DNA from: Tunturibacter empetritectus
GTDB taxonomy: Bacteria > Acidobacteriota > Terriglobia > Terriglobales > Acidobacteriaceae
Assembly (NCBI RefSeq): GCF_040358985.1
Contig: NZ_CP132932.1
Coordinates: 4,834,073 to 4,898,072, forward strand
Direction of reading: 5' to 3'
Length of the DNA: 64,000 bases
The first letter of the stretch is position 1. Each line of letters begins with the position of its first letter. The notes under the pieces are model-generated. The model searched no databases. It was not told where the DNA came from and worked only from the letters and a program-made list of their open reading frames with translations. A program made the position numbers and the translations under genes. This document shows, in pieces, positions 1 to 8,946 of the stretch.

Positions 1-1
1 T

Positions 2-394
2 CCCGTCGACGACCTAAACGCTGCGCGTACTTTTTACGGAACGACCCTTGGCTGTGCGGAGGGCCGCAGCTCGTCTCAGTGGATCGATTTCGATCTCTTT
101 GGACATCAGATCGTCGCGCATCTGAAGCCCGGCTCGTCAAAAGACAGGACACACCATAACCCAGTCGACGGACATGACGTTCCGGTTCCTCACTTTGGTG
201 TGGTGCTCCCTATGGAGACGTGGGAGATGCTTGCTGAGCGGCTCCGTCGTGCCGGGGTTGCGTTTGTCATCGAGCCTTATATCCGGTTCAAGGGCGAGGT
301 GGGCGAGCAGGCGACGATGTTCTTTCTTGACCCCGCTGGAAATGCGCTCGAGTTCAAAGCATTCGCTGACATCAGACAACTCTTTGCGAAGTAA
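2..394 (+). CDS. Glyoxalase/VOC-family protein, 5' end missing
   Basis: The reading frame is open from the first bases of the window and ends at a TAA, giving about 130 residues without a start codon. It begins with a VOC-type first strand and helix (PVDDLNAARTFYG) and ends with the family's closing segment FFLDPAGNALEFKAF, whose Glu is the usual metal ligand. Histidines in VAHLKP and PHFGVV could complete a metal site. The length fits a single-domain dioxygenase/glyoxalase-like protein with nearly all of it present. The substrate cannot be told from sequence. Its upstream context lies outside the window. Confidence 0.8.
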   Translation, partial: PVDDLNAARTFYGTTLGCAEGRSSSQWIDFDLFGHQIVAHLKPGSSKDRTHHNPVDGHDVPVPHFGVVLPMETWEMLAERLRRAGVAFVIEPYIRFKGEVGEQATMFFLDPAGNALEFKAFADIRQLFAK

Positions 395-476
395 TCTTGC
401 AGGATTGGATCAAAGAGGCGAAGCTCCCTGTTTGTTTCGAGTAAAGAAGCGCTAATCCGGAAAGCGCGAAAACCCT

Positions 477-504
477 TTTACTATATCGTTTTAGTTCGTA
501 TAGA
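477..504 (+). promoter_or_regulatory. Candidate sigma-70 promoter for the GH3 gene
   Basis: TTTACT (477-482) and TATAGA (499-504) are separated by 16 bases and lie upstream of the glycosidase gene at 577. Downstream, at 545-554, is the perfect palindrome GGACCGGTCC, which could be an operator of LacI-like type. Both assignments rest only on motif appearance. Confidence 0.35.
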
Positions 505-576
505 CTCACTTACGGTCCGTGAGCAAACGATTGTCTGCTTCGTGGGACCGGTCCTACCTAGCCTGAAGGAGCATGA

Positions 577-2796
577 ATGTTATTTTTTCAGCGGTTCAGC
601 GTTTTGTCGGTCTTTGCAGCGATGACTGTGGTGTTGTTTGGTTCAATGGCGGCAAATTCCCAGACCACGCCCGCCACCACGAACAGGCCTTGGATGAACA
701 AGAGCCTCTCTCCGGATGAGCGCGCCAATCTGGTGGCAGGCCAGATGACTCTTGATGAAAAGATGCAGATGGTTCACGGGACTGGCTGGGGGGTGCTGCG
801 CGCGGGTGATCCGGTGCCGGCGAAGTCGAACTTCGCTGCAGGTTATATGGAGGGGATCGAGCGGCTTGGGATTCCGGGGATCGATCTTGCGGACTCCGCG
901 GTCGGGGCTCGCATGGCCGCGTATCAGTCTCGTTATGCGACGCTGCTGCCTTCGACGCTTGGCGCCGCCTCAAGCTGGGATCCGGAGTCGGCGTTTCTAT
1001 ATGGCTCCGTGATAGGCCGTGAGCTTCGTGCGTGGGGCTCGAATATGACAATCGGCGGCGGTGTGAACATCACGCGAGAGCCACGCAATGGCCGCAACTT
1101 CGAGTACGCAGGGGAAGATCCGATTCTTGCCGGGACGATGACGGGCAATCTCGAGAAGGGCGTCTTCTCGCAGCATGTGATGAGCGACATCAAACACTAT
1201 GCTCTGAATGATCAGGAGACTGGGCGGACTGTGGTCAACGCGCTGCTCGACAAAAAGGCTCTGCGCGAGTCGGACATGCTTGCCTTCGAGGTGTCGATTG
1301 GGATTGCGGAGCCGTCGGCGGTGATGTGCTCTTACAACCTGTATGAGGGCGACCATACCTGCGAGAACGACTATCTGCTCAACGAAGTTTTGAAGAAGGA
1401 CTTCAAGTTCAAGGGCTGGGTGGTCTCGGATTGGGGCGCGACCCATAGTACAGTCAAGGCCGCGCTGAACGGGATGGATCAGGAGATGCCAGGCGACGAA
1501 AACTACTTCAATGCGCCTCTGAAGAAGGCGGTTGAAGGCGGGCAGGTCCCCGCGGCTCGACTGGACGACATGGTTCATCGCATTCTGCGCAGCATGTTTG
1601 CAGCGGGTGTGGTGGATGATCCGCCGGTCCGTACAGTCGTCGATCCGTTCCGTGGGCGAGATGACGCGCAGCACATTGCTGAAGAGAGCATCGTTCTGTT
1701 GAAGAACGCGGATCATATTCTTCCGCTGAAGGCGGCGGCTTCGAGCTCGATTGCGATTATCGGTTCGCATGCGGATGTGGGTGTTCTTTCGGGAGGCGGC
1801 TCGGCTCAGGTGGATGCGCCGGGCGGCAATGCTGCGGACCCGAAGGCGGGCGGTTCCGGCTGGACCGAGCATGTCTACTTCCCTTCTTCTCCGCTCAAGA
1901 ACATTCAGGCGCACTCGCCTCAGGCTTCGGTACGGTACGTGGATGGGTTGGATACTGCCGCGGCCGTGAAGCTGGCTAAGTCTTCTTCTGTGGCTATCGT
2001 TTTTGTGAATCAGCCGATGCAGGAAGGAATGGATGCGGTGACTCTGTCACTGCCTGACAATCAAGATGCGCTGGTCGAGGCGGTTGCAGCGGCGAATCCG
2101 AACACTATCGTCGTGATCGAAAATGGCGGACCGGTGAGTATGCCGTGGGTTCAACGTGTGAAGGGCGTGGTCGAGATGTGGTATCCCGGCATCGGCGGCG
2201 CGCAGGCTCTGGCCAACATCCTCTTCGGCGAGGTGAATCCTTCGGGCAAGCTGCCAGTCACGTTTGCAAAAGATGAGGCACAGTTGCCGCATCCTGTGGT
2301 GCCGGGTCTTGAGGGAGTGCCACCTGGCCCCAACCAGGAGCATCCGGTTAAACCATTCGACGTGAACTACAACTCGGAGGGCGCCAAGGTCGGTTACAAA
2401 TGGTTTGAGGCAACCAACAAGCAGCCACTCTTCCCGTTTGGCTTCGGCTTGTCTTACACCACCTATGCTTACTCTGGCCTGGCTGTCGATGATGCCAAGC
2501 GCACGGTTCACTTCACGGTTCGCAACACCGGAGTACACGAGGGCACCGAGATCGCCGAGGTCTACGTCGCTCTGCCAGCAGCTGCGAAGGAGGACTACAA
2601 GCGGCTTGCAGCATGGCAGCGGGTGAAGCTGGCTCCCGGCGAGTCGAAGGAGGTTACGTTGCCGCTGCATCCGCTCTCGCTTACGGTCTTCAACACGGAT
2701 CAGAACGGATGGCAGCTGCTTCCGGGCGAGTACAAAGTTACGGCGGGGCCGTCCTCCAGCGACACTCCGCTGAAGGCTACGCTGCACGTTCAGTAA
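577..2796 (+). CDS. Exported GH3 family beta-glucosidase-like hydrolase
   Basis: A 739-residue glycoside hydrolase family 3 protein that should cleave beta-linked glucosides or related oligosaccharides in the periplasm. An N-terminal signal peptide ends near residue 28 (AANSQ). The (beta/alpha)8 domain covers about 60-350 and contains the GH3 signature KGWVVSDWGA, with Asp285 as the expected nucleophile. The alpha/beta sandwich domain is about 370-600 and a fibronectin-III-like domain closes the protein from about 640. Start choice is supported by AAGGAG at 566-571, five bases before the ATG. The gene stands alone and ends in a strong hairpin. Exact substrate is not determinable; plant cell wall oligosaccharides would fit the lifestyle. 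Confidence 0.92.
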   Translation: MLFFQRFSVLSVFAAMTVVLFGSMAANSQTTPATTNRPWMNKSLSPDERANLVAGQMTLDEKMQMVHGTGWGVLRAGDPVPAKSNFAAGYMEGIERLGIPGIDLADSAVGARMAAYQSRYATLLPSTLGAASSWDPESAFLYGSVIGRELRAWGSNMTIGGGVNITREPRNGRNFEYAGEDPILAGTMTGNLEKGVFSQHVMSDIKHYALNDQETGRTVVNALLDKKALRESDMLAFEVSIGIAEPSAVMCSYNLYEGDHTCENDYLLNEVLKKDFKFKGWVVSDWGATHSTVKAALNGMDQEMPGDENYFNAPLKKAVEGGQVPAARLDDMVHRILRSMFAAGVVDDPPVRTVVDPFRGRDDAQHIAEESIVLLKNADHILPLKAAASSSIAIIGSHADVGVLSGGGSAQVDAPGGNAADPKAGGSGWTEHVYFPSSPLKNIQAHSPQASVRYVDGLDTAAAVKLAKSSSVAIVFVNQPMQEGMDAVTLSLPDNQDALVEAVAAANPNTIVVIENGGPVSMPWVQRVKGVVEMWYPGIGGAQALANILFGEVNPSGKLPVTFAKDEAQLPHPVVPGLEGVPPGPNQEHPVKPFDVNYNSEGAKVGYKWFEATNKQPLFPFGFGLSYTTYAYSGLAVDDAKRTVHFTVRNTGVHEGTEIAEVYVALPAAAKEDYKRLAAWQRVKLAPGESKEVTLPLHPLSLTVFNTDQNGWQLLPGEYKVTAGPSSSDTPLKATLHVQ

Positions 2797-2842
2797 GGAT
2801 CAGCGCCTGAGCCTGTTGATGGCGGCTCAGGCGCTGATCCTT
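2795..2842 (+). terminator. 19-bp perfect hairpin at the GH3 stop codon
   Basis: Bases 2795-2813 and 2824-2842 are perfectly complementary with a 10-base loop. The first arm begins inside the TAA stop codon. There is no clear T-tract, so it may act as a bidirectional or factor-assisted terminator or stabilise the mRNA 3' end. Confidence 0.75.
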
Positions 2843-2866
2843 GGGCGTTCACTATGATAAGTACTT

Positions 2867-3736
2867 ATGCCTGCCCGACTCATTATCAATGCGGACGACT
2901 TCGGCCTCACTCGTGGGGTTAACCGCGCCGTCATGGAGCTTCACCAGGCTGGGTCGTTGACCTCTGCCACGTTGATGGCGACCGGGGCGGCGTTCGACGA
3001 TGCTGTGGCGCTTGCCCGCACCAATCCTACCCTTGGTGTCGGCTGTCACATCACGCTCACAGATGGTCTCCCTGTCTCGCCGGCGCAAAGCATCTCTACG
3101 CTGCTGGGTCCTGATGGCACGACGTTTCGTCCGTCGCTTGTCGATTTTGTGCAGGCGCTGGTACGCGGCAAGATCAGCGAAGATGAGGTGGAACGGGAGG
3201 CGCTTGCGCAGGTGGAGAAGCTACGAGGCGCAGGCATCGAGGTTACTCATCTGGATACGCATAAGCACACACATCTTTTCCCAGCTGTCACGAGGCCTCT
3301 TCTGCGCGTTGCAGAACGCTGCGGCATTGGCGCGATTCGCAATCCGTTCGAGGATCCCTGGAGTCTTGCTCTTGGACACGGGAACCGCATTCGACGCCTC
3401 CAGGTGAAGCTGCTTGGCAGTCTTCACAGCAGGTTCGAACGCCAGCCGCAGATTCGTAACTCTCGCGTGCTAACTACCGACGGAACGATTGGGATCTCCG
3501 CGACCGGCCATCTGGACGCCCCTACCCTGCATGAGCTTTTGCTTGCTCTGCCGGCTGATGGAACCTTTGAACTCTGCTGCCATCCCGGTTACAACGATAG
3601 GGATCTCGATCTCGTCACCACTCGGCTTCGCACCCATCGTGACGTGGAGCGAGACGCTTTGCTCACCGAGGTTCCCGCGCGGTCTTTGCGACCAAATGCG
3701 CCGCAGCTCATCAACTATGGGGACCTTGTAGCCTAA
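2867..3736 (+). CDS. ChbG/HpnK (YdjC) family carbohydrate deacetylase
   Basis: A 289-residue protein of the YdjC family, metal-dependent deacetylases acting on N-acetylated sugars; relatives are ChbG (chitooligosaccharides) and HpnK (hopanoid-associated). The N-terminal metal motif NADDFGLTRGVN and the histidine cluster THLDTHKHTHLFP (about residues 124-136) are intact, and CHPGY near residue 241 matches the conserved C-terminal part. It lies between a GH3 glycosidase and the glycosyltransferase BshA. BshB, the deacetylase of bacillithiol synthesis, belongs to the different LmbE family, so a role as BshB is not implied. No good ribosome binding site is visible before the ATG. Confidence 0.85.
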   Translation: MPARLIINADDFGLTRGVNRAVMELHQAGSLTSATLMATGAAFDDAVALARTNPTLGVGCHITLTDGLPVSPAQSISTLLGPDGTTFRPSLVDFVQALVRGKISEDEVEREALAQVEKLRGAGIEVTHLDTHKHTHLFPAVTRPLLRVAERCGIGAIRNPFEDPWSLALGHGNRIRRLQVKLLGSLHSRFERQPQIRNSRVLTTDGTIGISATGHLDAPTLHELLLALPADGTFELCCHPGYNDRDLDLVTTRLRTHRDVERDALLTEVPARSLRPNAPQLINYGDLVA

Positions 3737-3849
3737 CGGCGCGCGTTTGCGAATAGCTGATGAACCGCCGGACGCCAAAGAGTCTTATGAGATCGTTGCT
3801 TCGTCCAATAGCAGGAGAAGTGGATGCAGCCTAAAGATATGGGAAGACT

Positions 3850-5001
3850 ATGAAGATCGGCATCACCTGTTATCCCACCTACGGCGGCAGCGGTGTCGTC
3901 GCCACTGAGCTTGGTATTGAACTGGCTGCCCGCGGCCACGAGATTCACTTCATTACCTACTCGCAGCCCTTTCGTCTCAGTGGCCGTGAGTCGAATATTC
4001 ACTTCCACGAGGTTGCGGTTTCAAACTATCCGCTGTTTGAACATCCGCCCTACGATCTCGCGCTCGCGACTCGGATGGCCGAGGTCGCCGAGTTTTATTC
4101 GCTGGATCTGTTGCATGTTCACTATGCGATTCCTCACTCTGTGAGCGCGTTGCTGGCGCGACAGATGCTTGCTACGCGGGGAATTCATCTGCCGTTTATC
4201 ACGACGCTTCATGGCACCGACATCACGCTGGTGGGGCTCGATCGCTCGTATCTTCCCATTACGAAGTTCGGCATCGAGCAGTCGGATGGGGTTACCAGCA
4301 TCTCGAGCTATCTGCGCGACCGCACCCGCGAGGCCTTCGCCATCACCTCTGAGATCGAGGTTGTCCGCAACTTCGTGAACTGCGATGTCTATGTTCGCAA
4401 TCCGGAGCTGGTGGCTGCGATGCGTCCGCGCTTTGCGGAGCCGAACGAGCGGCTTCTGGTTCACCTATCCAACTTTCGGCCGGTCAAACGCATTCAGGAT
4501 GTTGTGAACGTCTTTGCCCGCGTCGCCAAGGCCATGCCGGCGCGGCTGATGCTGATCGGTGATGGCCCTGACCGCAGCGTCGCCGAGTATCTTGCCCGCG
4601 AACACAACGTGCAGGACCGGGTGCACTTCATCGGCAAGCAGGATAACGTCAATGAGTTGCTGCCGCTGGCTGACCTGATGCTGATGCCGAGCGAGATGGA
4701 GTCGTTCGGGCTGGCGGCGCTGGAGGCCATGGCGTGCAGCGTCCCAACTATCGGGACAAACGTCGGCGGCGTCCCCGAGCTTATCCAGGATGGGCACAAT
4801 GGCCTTCTCTTTGGTGTAGGCGACGTTGACTCCATGTCCACCGCGGCGATCTCGCTCTTAAGCGATCGGCCGCGTCTGGAAGCGATGGCACGAGCAGGCC
4901 GCAAGACAGCGCAGGATCACTTCTGCGCCTCTCGAGTTATTCCGCTTTACGAGGATTATTACGACCGCGTCATCGCGCGCACGGCGTCTTCCACCATGTG
5001 A
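3850..5001 (+). CDS. bshA: N-acetyl-alpha-D-glucosaminyl L-malate synthase BshA
   Basis: A 383-residue GT4 glycosyltransferase. The N-terminal KIGITCYPTYGGSGVVATELG is characteristic of BshA, which joins UDP-GlcNAc and L-malate in the first step of bacillithiol synthesis in the cytoplasm. The GT4 C-terminal domain includes the NFRPVKR segment, the nucleotide-binding GDGPD, and the E-x7-E type motif PSEMESFGLAALEAMAC. The ribosome binding site GGGAAG lies just before the ATG. Its 3' end overlaps the convergent kinase gene by 43 bases. Other bsh genes are not in the window, but this gene argues that bacillithiol is a low-molecular-weight thiol of this organism. Confidence 0.93.
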   Translation: MKIGITCYPTYGGSGVVATELGIELAARGHEIHFITYSQPFRLSGRESNIHFHEVAVSNYPLFEHPPYDLALATRMAEVAEFYSLDLLHVHYAIPHSVSALLARQMLATRGIHLPFITTLHGTDITLVGLDRSYLPITKFGIEQSDGVTSISSYLRDRTREAFAITSEIEVVRNFVNCDVYVRNPELVAAMRPRFAEPNERLLVHLSNFRPVKRIQDVVNVFARVAKAMPARLMLIGDGPDRSVAEYLAREHNVQDRVHFIGKQDNVNELLPLADLMLMPSEMESFGLAALEAMACSVPTIGTNVGGVPELIQDGHNGLLFGVGDVDSMSTAAISLLSDRPRLEAMARAGRKTAQDHFCASRVIPLYEDYYDRVIARTASSTM

Positions 5002-6362
5002 CTGATGGCCTGACCGGCCGCGCCTCCGATCGGTCCCCAGGCCTCGGCGCCGGCGTCAAGAATCGGCATCAGCAGCGTAACCTTTGTGCCACGGCCCGGA
5101 CGGCTGTTGATTTCGACGGCCGCAAGATCGCCGTACAAGACCTGCATGCGCTCGCGGACGTTTCGTACCCCTATGCCGTTTCCAGGACGAACCAGACCGC
5201 TGACCAGAGAGACGTCGATGCGGTCAGGAGCCATGCCGACTCCGTCATCCTCGACCTCGACCATCAACCTTTTTTCTTGCGTAATCCGGCTTCGGATGGT
5301 GACCGTGCCGCCGCTGATTCGCGGCTCGAGGCCATGCTTGATGCTGTTTTCGATAAGCGGCTGGAGGAGCATTCCGGGGACCACGATGTCGAGCGTATCG
5401 TCTGCAATCTCTTTGACTACCTTCAGCTTGTCGCCAAAGCGCACTACCTCGATATCCAGATAGTCATCGGTGAAGCGCAGCTCCTCACGGAGCGGCAGGA
5501 AAGCCTCGCGATCTTTCAGAAGCACGCGAAGGATGTTGGCGAGTTTGACGATCATTTCGCGCGCGAGTTCGGGCTGCGAGCGAACCAGAGACGTGATCGA
5601 GTTCAATGTGTTGAATAGAAAGTGCGGGTTGATCTGCCGTTGTAACGCGTCCAGACGGGCCTCGAGCAGTAGTCTTCCCTGCTCCTCCAGCTTTCTTTCG
5701 ACGCGGATTGCATTCCAGATTTTGAGTGGAATTCCTACGACGATGGGCGCGGTGGCGCAGATCAACAGCTGGACCCACCACTCCCTGGAGTTAAGTTCGA
5801 AGTAGCGGCGCGGAAAGTAGTGCGACAGAGCGCTGGTGCCGAGCTGCATCCCAGCGACCAGAAGGAGCAGCAGAATCTGACGATCGAGCTGCGGCCGTCG
5901 CAGGTTCCGCGTGACCCAGCGATAGATGCTGAGGTCGATCATTGGGGAGAACGACCATACATCTTCGGGATCGGCAAAGCGGCCGAAGGCTCCGGCGATG
6001 GCGGCGATGGCGAGATTGACTGGAAGCGCCCAGTACTCATGGTGCAGAACGGCGGGAATTGCCAAAGTCGCTCCGCCAGCCATGGCTGCCAGTGGCCCTA
6101 CAAGAATTCCCAGGAGGATCGTGATCTCGAGAGAGAGATCGGCTGCCAGAAAGTTGGGCACGGTGGTGCGGACCCATACCCCGAGGGTCAGCGGCACGCA
6201 GATAATGATGACGAGCCACATTGTCTGGCGTGGAGTTCGCCGCGATAAAAGGAGGAGATTCTTGAAGCGGTTCGATCGCGCCAGGGAGCTTGAAAACGCC
6301 GCAGCTACGCCCAATTCAATCAACAGCGTAATCAGGATCAGCTTGGGATCGGGCTGGGTCAC
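4959..6362 (-). CDS. LytS/YehU-type sensor histidine kinase
   Basis: A 467-residue membrane sensor kinase. The N-terminal half has several hydrophobic helices, including a 5TM-LYT-like region (TILLGILVGPLAAMAGG). Then comes the His_kinase segment with the phospho-acceptor box INPHFLFNTLNSI, and an HATPase domain with N-box ENSIKHGL and G-box GNGIGVRNVRERM. Kinases of this family usually pair with a LytTR response regulator encoded next door, but none is seen here: the neighbours are bshA (convergent, overlapping 43 bases) and ribA (divergent). The signal it senses is unknown. Confidence 0.88.
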   Translation of the reverse strand: MTQPDPKLILITLLIELGVAAAFSSSLARSNRFKNLLLLSRRTPRQTMWLVIIICVPLTLGVWVRTTVPNFLAADLSLEITILLGILVGPLAAMAGGATLAIPAVLHHEYWALPVNLAIAAIAGAFGRFADPEDVWSFSPMIDLSIYRWVTRNLRRPQLDRQILLLLLVAGMQLGTSALSHYFPRRYFELNSREWWVQLLICATAPIVVGIPLKIWNAIRVERKLEEQGRLLLEARLDALQRQINPHFLFNTLNSITSLVRSQPELAREMIVKLANILRVLLKDREAFLPLREELRFTDDYLDIEVVRFGDKLKVVKEIADDTLDIVVPGMLLQPLIENSIKHGLEPRISGGTVTIRSRITQEKRLMVEVEDDGVGMAPDRIDVSLVSGLVRPGNGIGVRNVRERMQVLYGDLAAVEINSRPGRGTKVTLLMPILDAGAEAWGPIGGAAGQAISHMVEDAVRAMTRS

Positions 6363-6420
6363 ACGTCTACTTTACGCCCCCGATGCAACTTCGCATCCAA
6401 CGGCCGGTCCGAACAGTCTA

Positions 6421-7092
6421 ATGGTCATGAAGCAGGAAACGTATAATCAAGCGATGCCGTTCGCAAGTGTGACCAAAGTAGCCGACGCCGACTTCCCGAC
6501 CCGCTGGGGGCAATTCCGAATCCTCGGCTATGAGGGTGTCATTGAAAACCCCGCTGCCTGCAACGACAATATTCCTCCACCGGCTGTGCGCGTCGAGGGA
6601 GCCGTGGCTTTGGTAATGGGCGATGTTCACGCTGCGCCTCCGATTGTGCGGATACACTCGCAGTGCTTAACCGGCGATGTATTTCACTCCCTGCGCTGCG
6701 ACTGCCGTCAGCAGTTTGAGCTTGCCATGGCCACCATTACCGAAGCCGGCACGGGTATTTTGCTCTATGAACAGCAGGAGGGGCGCGGCATCGGCCTGAT
6801 GGCGAAACTGCGCGCGTATGAGCTGCAAGACAAGGGTATGGACACGATTGAGGCGAACCTTGAACTTGGTTACGAGGCCGATTGCCGCCACTTTGAGCTG
6901 CCGGCGCAGATCCTCAAGCAGATGGGAATCTCTGAAGTTCGGCTGATCACGAACAATCCGGAGAAGGTGGAAGCGCTGGAGCTTGCCGGCATCAAGGTGG
7001 TTGAGCGCATCTCAGCCGAAGTTCCCAGTGAACCGACCAATGAGCGCTACCTTCAGACCAAGCGCGAGAAGATGGGCCACCTGGTCAGCTAG
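6421..7092 (+). CDS. ribA: GTP cyclohydrolase II
   Basis: GTP cyclohydrolase II opens GTP to start riboflavin synthesis. The zinc-binding cysteine set is present in HSQCLTGDVFHSLRCDC, followed by the catalytic YEQQEGRGIGL and the C-terminal ITNNPEK segment. It is a stand-alone RibA, not the RibBA fusion. The start is uncertain: ATG at 6421 gives 223 residues, ATG 6427 is equally possible, and ATG 6454 (MPFASV) gives 212. None has a good ribosome binding site. A TATAAT hexamer at 6442-6447 lies just before the 6454 ATG, which would fit a leaderless transcript. The gene converges on DUF3179 with one base between stops. Confidence 0.93.
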   Translation: MVMKQETYNQAMPFASVTKVADADFPTRWGQFRILGYEGVIENPAACNDNIPPPAVRVEGAVALVMGDVHAAPPIVRIHSQCLTGDVFHSLRCDCRQQFELAMATITEAGTGILLYEQQEGRGIGLMAKLRAYELQDKGMDTIEANLELGYEADCRHFELPAQILKQMGISEVRLITNNPEKVEALELAGIKVVERISAEVPSEPTNERYLQTKREKMGHLVS

Positions 7093-7093
7093 T

Positions 7094-8320
7094 TCAATTC
7101 TTGAAGACCGCTGATTCGGGATGATGATTCATCCAGTCGAACCAGTAGTCTTTGTGAGCGTCGATCTCTGCGAGGCAGCGCCCTGTCAGACTTCCCTCTA
7201 CCGCGCATCCCCTGAAGTTCCAACCGCTACCCGTGTCGATGTCGGTGAGTGTCTGGCGGCCTGAGCGTTGGACGAAGGTCAGGTGTCTGTTCTCGAGCGT
7301 TGCTTCGAAGACCCGGATCGATGCGCCGTCAGGGCCGACCACGACTATGAGCGGCTGGTCGCCTACCCGATCCTGAATCAGCTTTGCCGCGAGGATGGAC
7401 TCGATCGGGTAGGCTTTGCTCTGTTCCCCTACGGTGACTCCCAGCATCAGTTGGTGGGGCGCGATGCCGGAGCGGGTTGTGTTTACTACTGTTGGCGTTT
7501 TTTCGACGTGCTTCTCCCAGTCTTTCGGATCGTACTCCGCCGCATAGAGTGGGTCCGGCTTCAAGACCTGCCCGTGGGGCTGCTCGCCCTTCCACAAAGC
7601 GAAGGTCAACTCGTCGCTGCGCACGAGCTTCAGCTGCTGCCCCTTCAACGGTCCAAAGATGGCCTCTCCGGTGCTCTGCTGCCAGATGCTGCTGGTCTGC
7701 TCATCGCGCAGGAGAGCGTTGCCGTTGTTGATGCCCGCCAGGCGGAAGTGCAGCAGTTTTCCATCGACGACGCGACTCCATACCAGCCCCGTATGACATA
7801 ACGTGCAATAGGTCACGGCGATCGGTGCGCCGCCTACCGTGTCGTTGACGATATGGTGATAGCCCATGGTGCGGATCGGATAAGCTCGGGCTTCCTGTCC
7901 CACCGTGACCGCCAGCACCTTGTCGCCGGGATCGACTTTTGCCTCGTCCGCGCTCTCGAACGAGGGCGAATCGTAGGGGTGGAACATCTTTTCGAAGATG
8001 TTGATATGGGTAAAGACTGCTCCCGCGAACGTAAGCAGAAGCAGGCAGATCAGTCCGATTCGAGCGCCAATCCGTGCGTTCTTCCAGAGGAGATATATCA
8101 CGAGCAGCACGACCGCTAAGCACACACCCGCTAGCCAAGGGCCGGCGTGACGGACGGCCAGGGCAATCCCCAACTCGCGCGCTCCCTGTGGGCGGAACGG
8201 GCGAATGACAAACATCGGGATGGCGACACAGGCTACCGAAACTATAGCGGATACCACCGCCAAAGAAAAAAGAGATCCGGTTTTGTTCCGTACCGCTTGT
8301 ATCTGCTGCGCCTGTGGCAT
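7094..8320 (-). CDS. DUF3179 domain membrane-anchored protein
   Basis: A 408-residue protein with three hydrophobic N-terminal segments (about residues 17-40, 57-80 and 88-108) followed by a large DUF3179 domain. The domain carries the family's cysteine motif YCTLCHTGLVW and the AYPIRTMGYHHIVND segment, repeated in weaker form near SKAYPIESILAAK. The function of DUF3179 is not established; the two cysteines may bind a metal or cofactor. It is probably exported and membrane tethered. It converges on ribA and is followed upstream by an unrelated DinB gene. Confidence 0.85.
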   Translation of the reverse strand: MPQAQQIQAVRNKTGSLFSLAVVSAIVSVACVAIPMFVIRPFRPQGARELGIALAVRHAGPWLAGVCLAVVLLVIYLLWKNARIGARIGLICLLLLTFAGAVFTHINIFEKMFHPYDSPSFESADEAKVDPGDKVLAVTVGQEARAYPIRTMGYHHIVNDTVGGAPIAVTYCTLCHTGLVWSRVVDGKLLHFRLAGINNGNALLRDEQTSSIWQQSTGEAIFGPLKGQQLKLVRSDELTFALWKGEQPHGQVLKPDPLYAAEYDPKDWEKHVEKTPTVVNTTRSGIAPHQLMLGVTVGEQSKAYPIESILAAKLIQDRVGDQPLIVVVGPDGASIRVFEATLENRHLTFVQRSGRQTLTDIDTGSGWNFRGCAVEGSLTGRCLAEIDAHKDYWFDWMNHHPESAVFKN

Positions 8321-8394
8321 GTTCGTCCTCGCAGCGATTCAACGCGGACTGGTGGGAAGAGTCAACCATGTAAATGGAGGATCTTTCGCTCCAT

Positions 8395-8946
8395 CTATGG
8401 GATGATGTTCCCTTTCTCGCGGAGAGCTTTTTCAGAAGAGTATGGCGGCTCCCCGCGCGCTCCCATCACGACCTTCGCGGTGGTGATGGCTTGCCCGATG
8501 TGACGCTGTGTGTGTTCTGCGCAGTGGACAAGAAGTCCACCTACTGTGCTCGGCAACATGGATCGGCCTACTGCCCGCGGTTCTTCATAGCTTTCCGGCG
8601 AGATCATCAGGACGCGTTGTCGCGCTTCGGCCAGTCCAGCTCGGACCTCGCGGAGCACAGTCTCGGCAGATGCGCCCTCCATCTCACTGTGCAGCGCGTC
8701 CATCTGCGTACCGGATAGGGCTCTCCCCTCGGCGTAGGTCAGCAGACGGTCCAGACTTCGCGCGATATGGCGCAGATGAAAGGCGACGGGAGCTATCCCA
8801 AACGGCCTAGCATTCATCTCGCTATCGCTTAATCCTGTGCACCATCGCTCTACATCTTCCTGCGCCAGTTCCAGCGCGTGCAGGACCTGTCGCCGCACTG
8901 CATCGAATTCGGTCAACGTTCCTCGCAGCCATGGTTCGACCATCAA
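8395..8946 (-). CDS. DinB family protein
   Basis: A 183-residue four-helix-bundle protein of the DinB/YfiT superfamily. The metal-binding histidines are visible in FHLRHIARSLDRLL and in HCAEHTQRHIGQA. Members are often thiol-dependent transferases, some using bacillithiol or mycothiol, so a link with bshA in this genome is possible but unproven. The start codon overlaps the stop of the upstream DUF1203 gene by four bases (8943-8946), so the two are translationally coupled. Confidence 0.85.
   Translation of the reverse strand: MMVEPWLRGTLTEFDAVRRQVLHALELAQEDVERWCTGLSDSEMNARPFGIAPVAFHLRHIARSLDRLLTYAEGRALSGTQMDALHSEMEGASAETVLREVRAGLAEARQRVLMISPESYEEPRAVGRSMLPSTVGGLLVHCAEHTQRHIGQAITTAKVVMGARGEPPYSSEKALREKGNIIP

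Noticed and set aside
596..1914. Long minus-strand open frames over the GH3 gene
   Set aside because: They are shadows of the GH3 reading frame; composition is Arg/Pro/His-rich and they match no family.
2867..3736. BshB deacetylase of bacillithiol synthesis next to bshA
   Set aside because: BshB is an LmbE-family protein; this gene is of the unrelated YdjC family.
4998..5618. 206-residue plus-strand frame over the LytS kinase
   Set aside because: Shadow of the kinase gene, no ribosome binding site, no recognisable domain.
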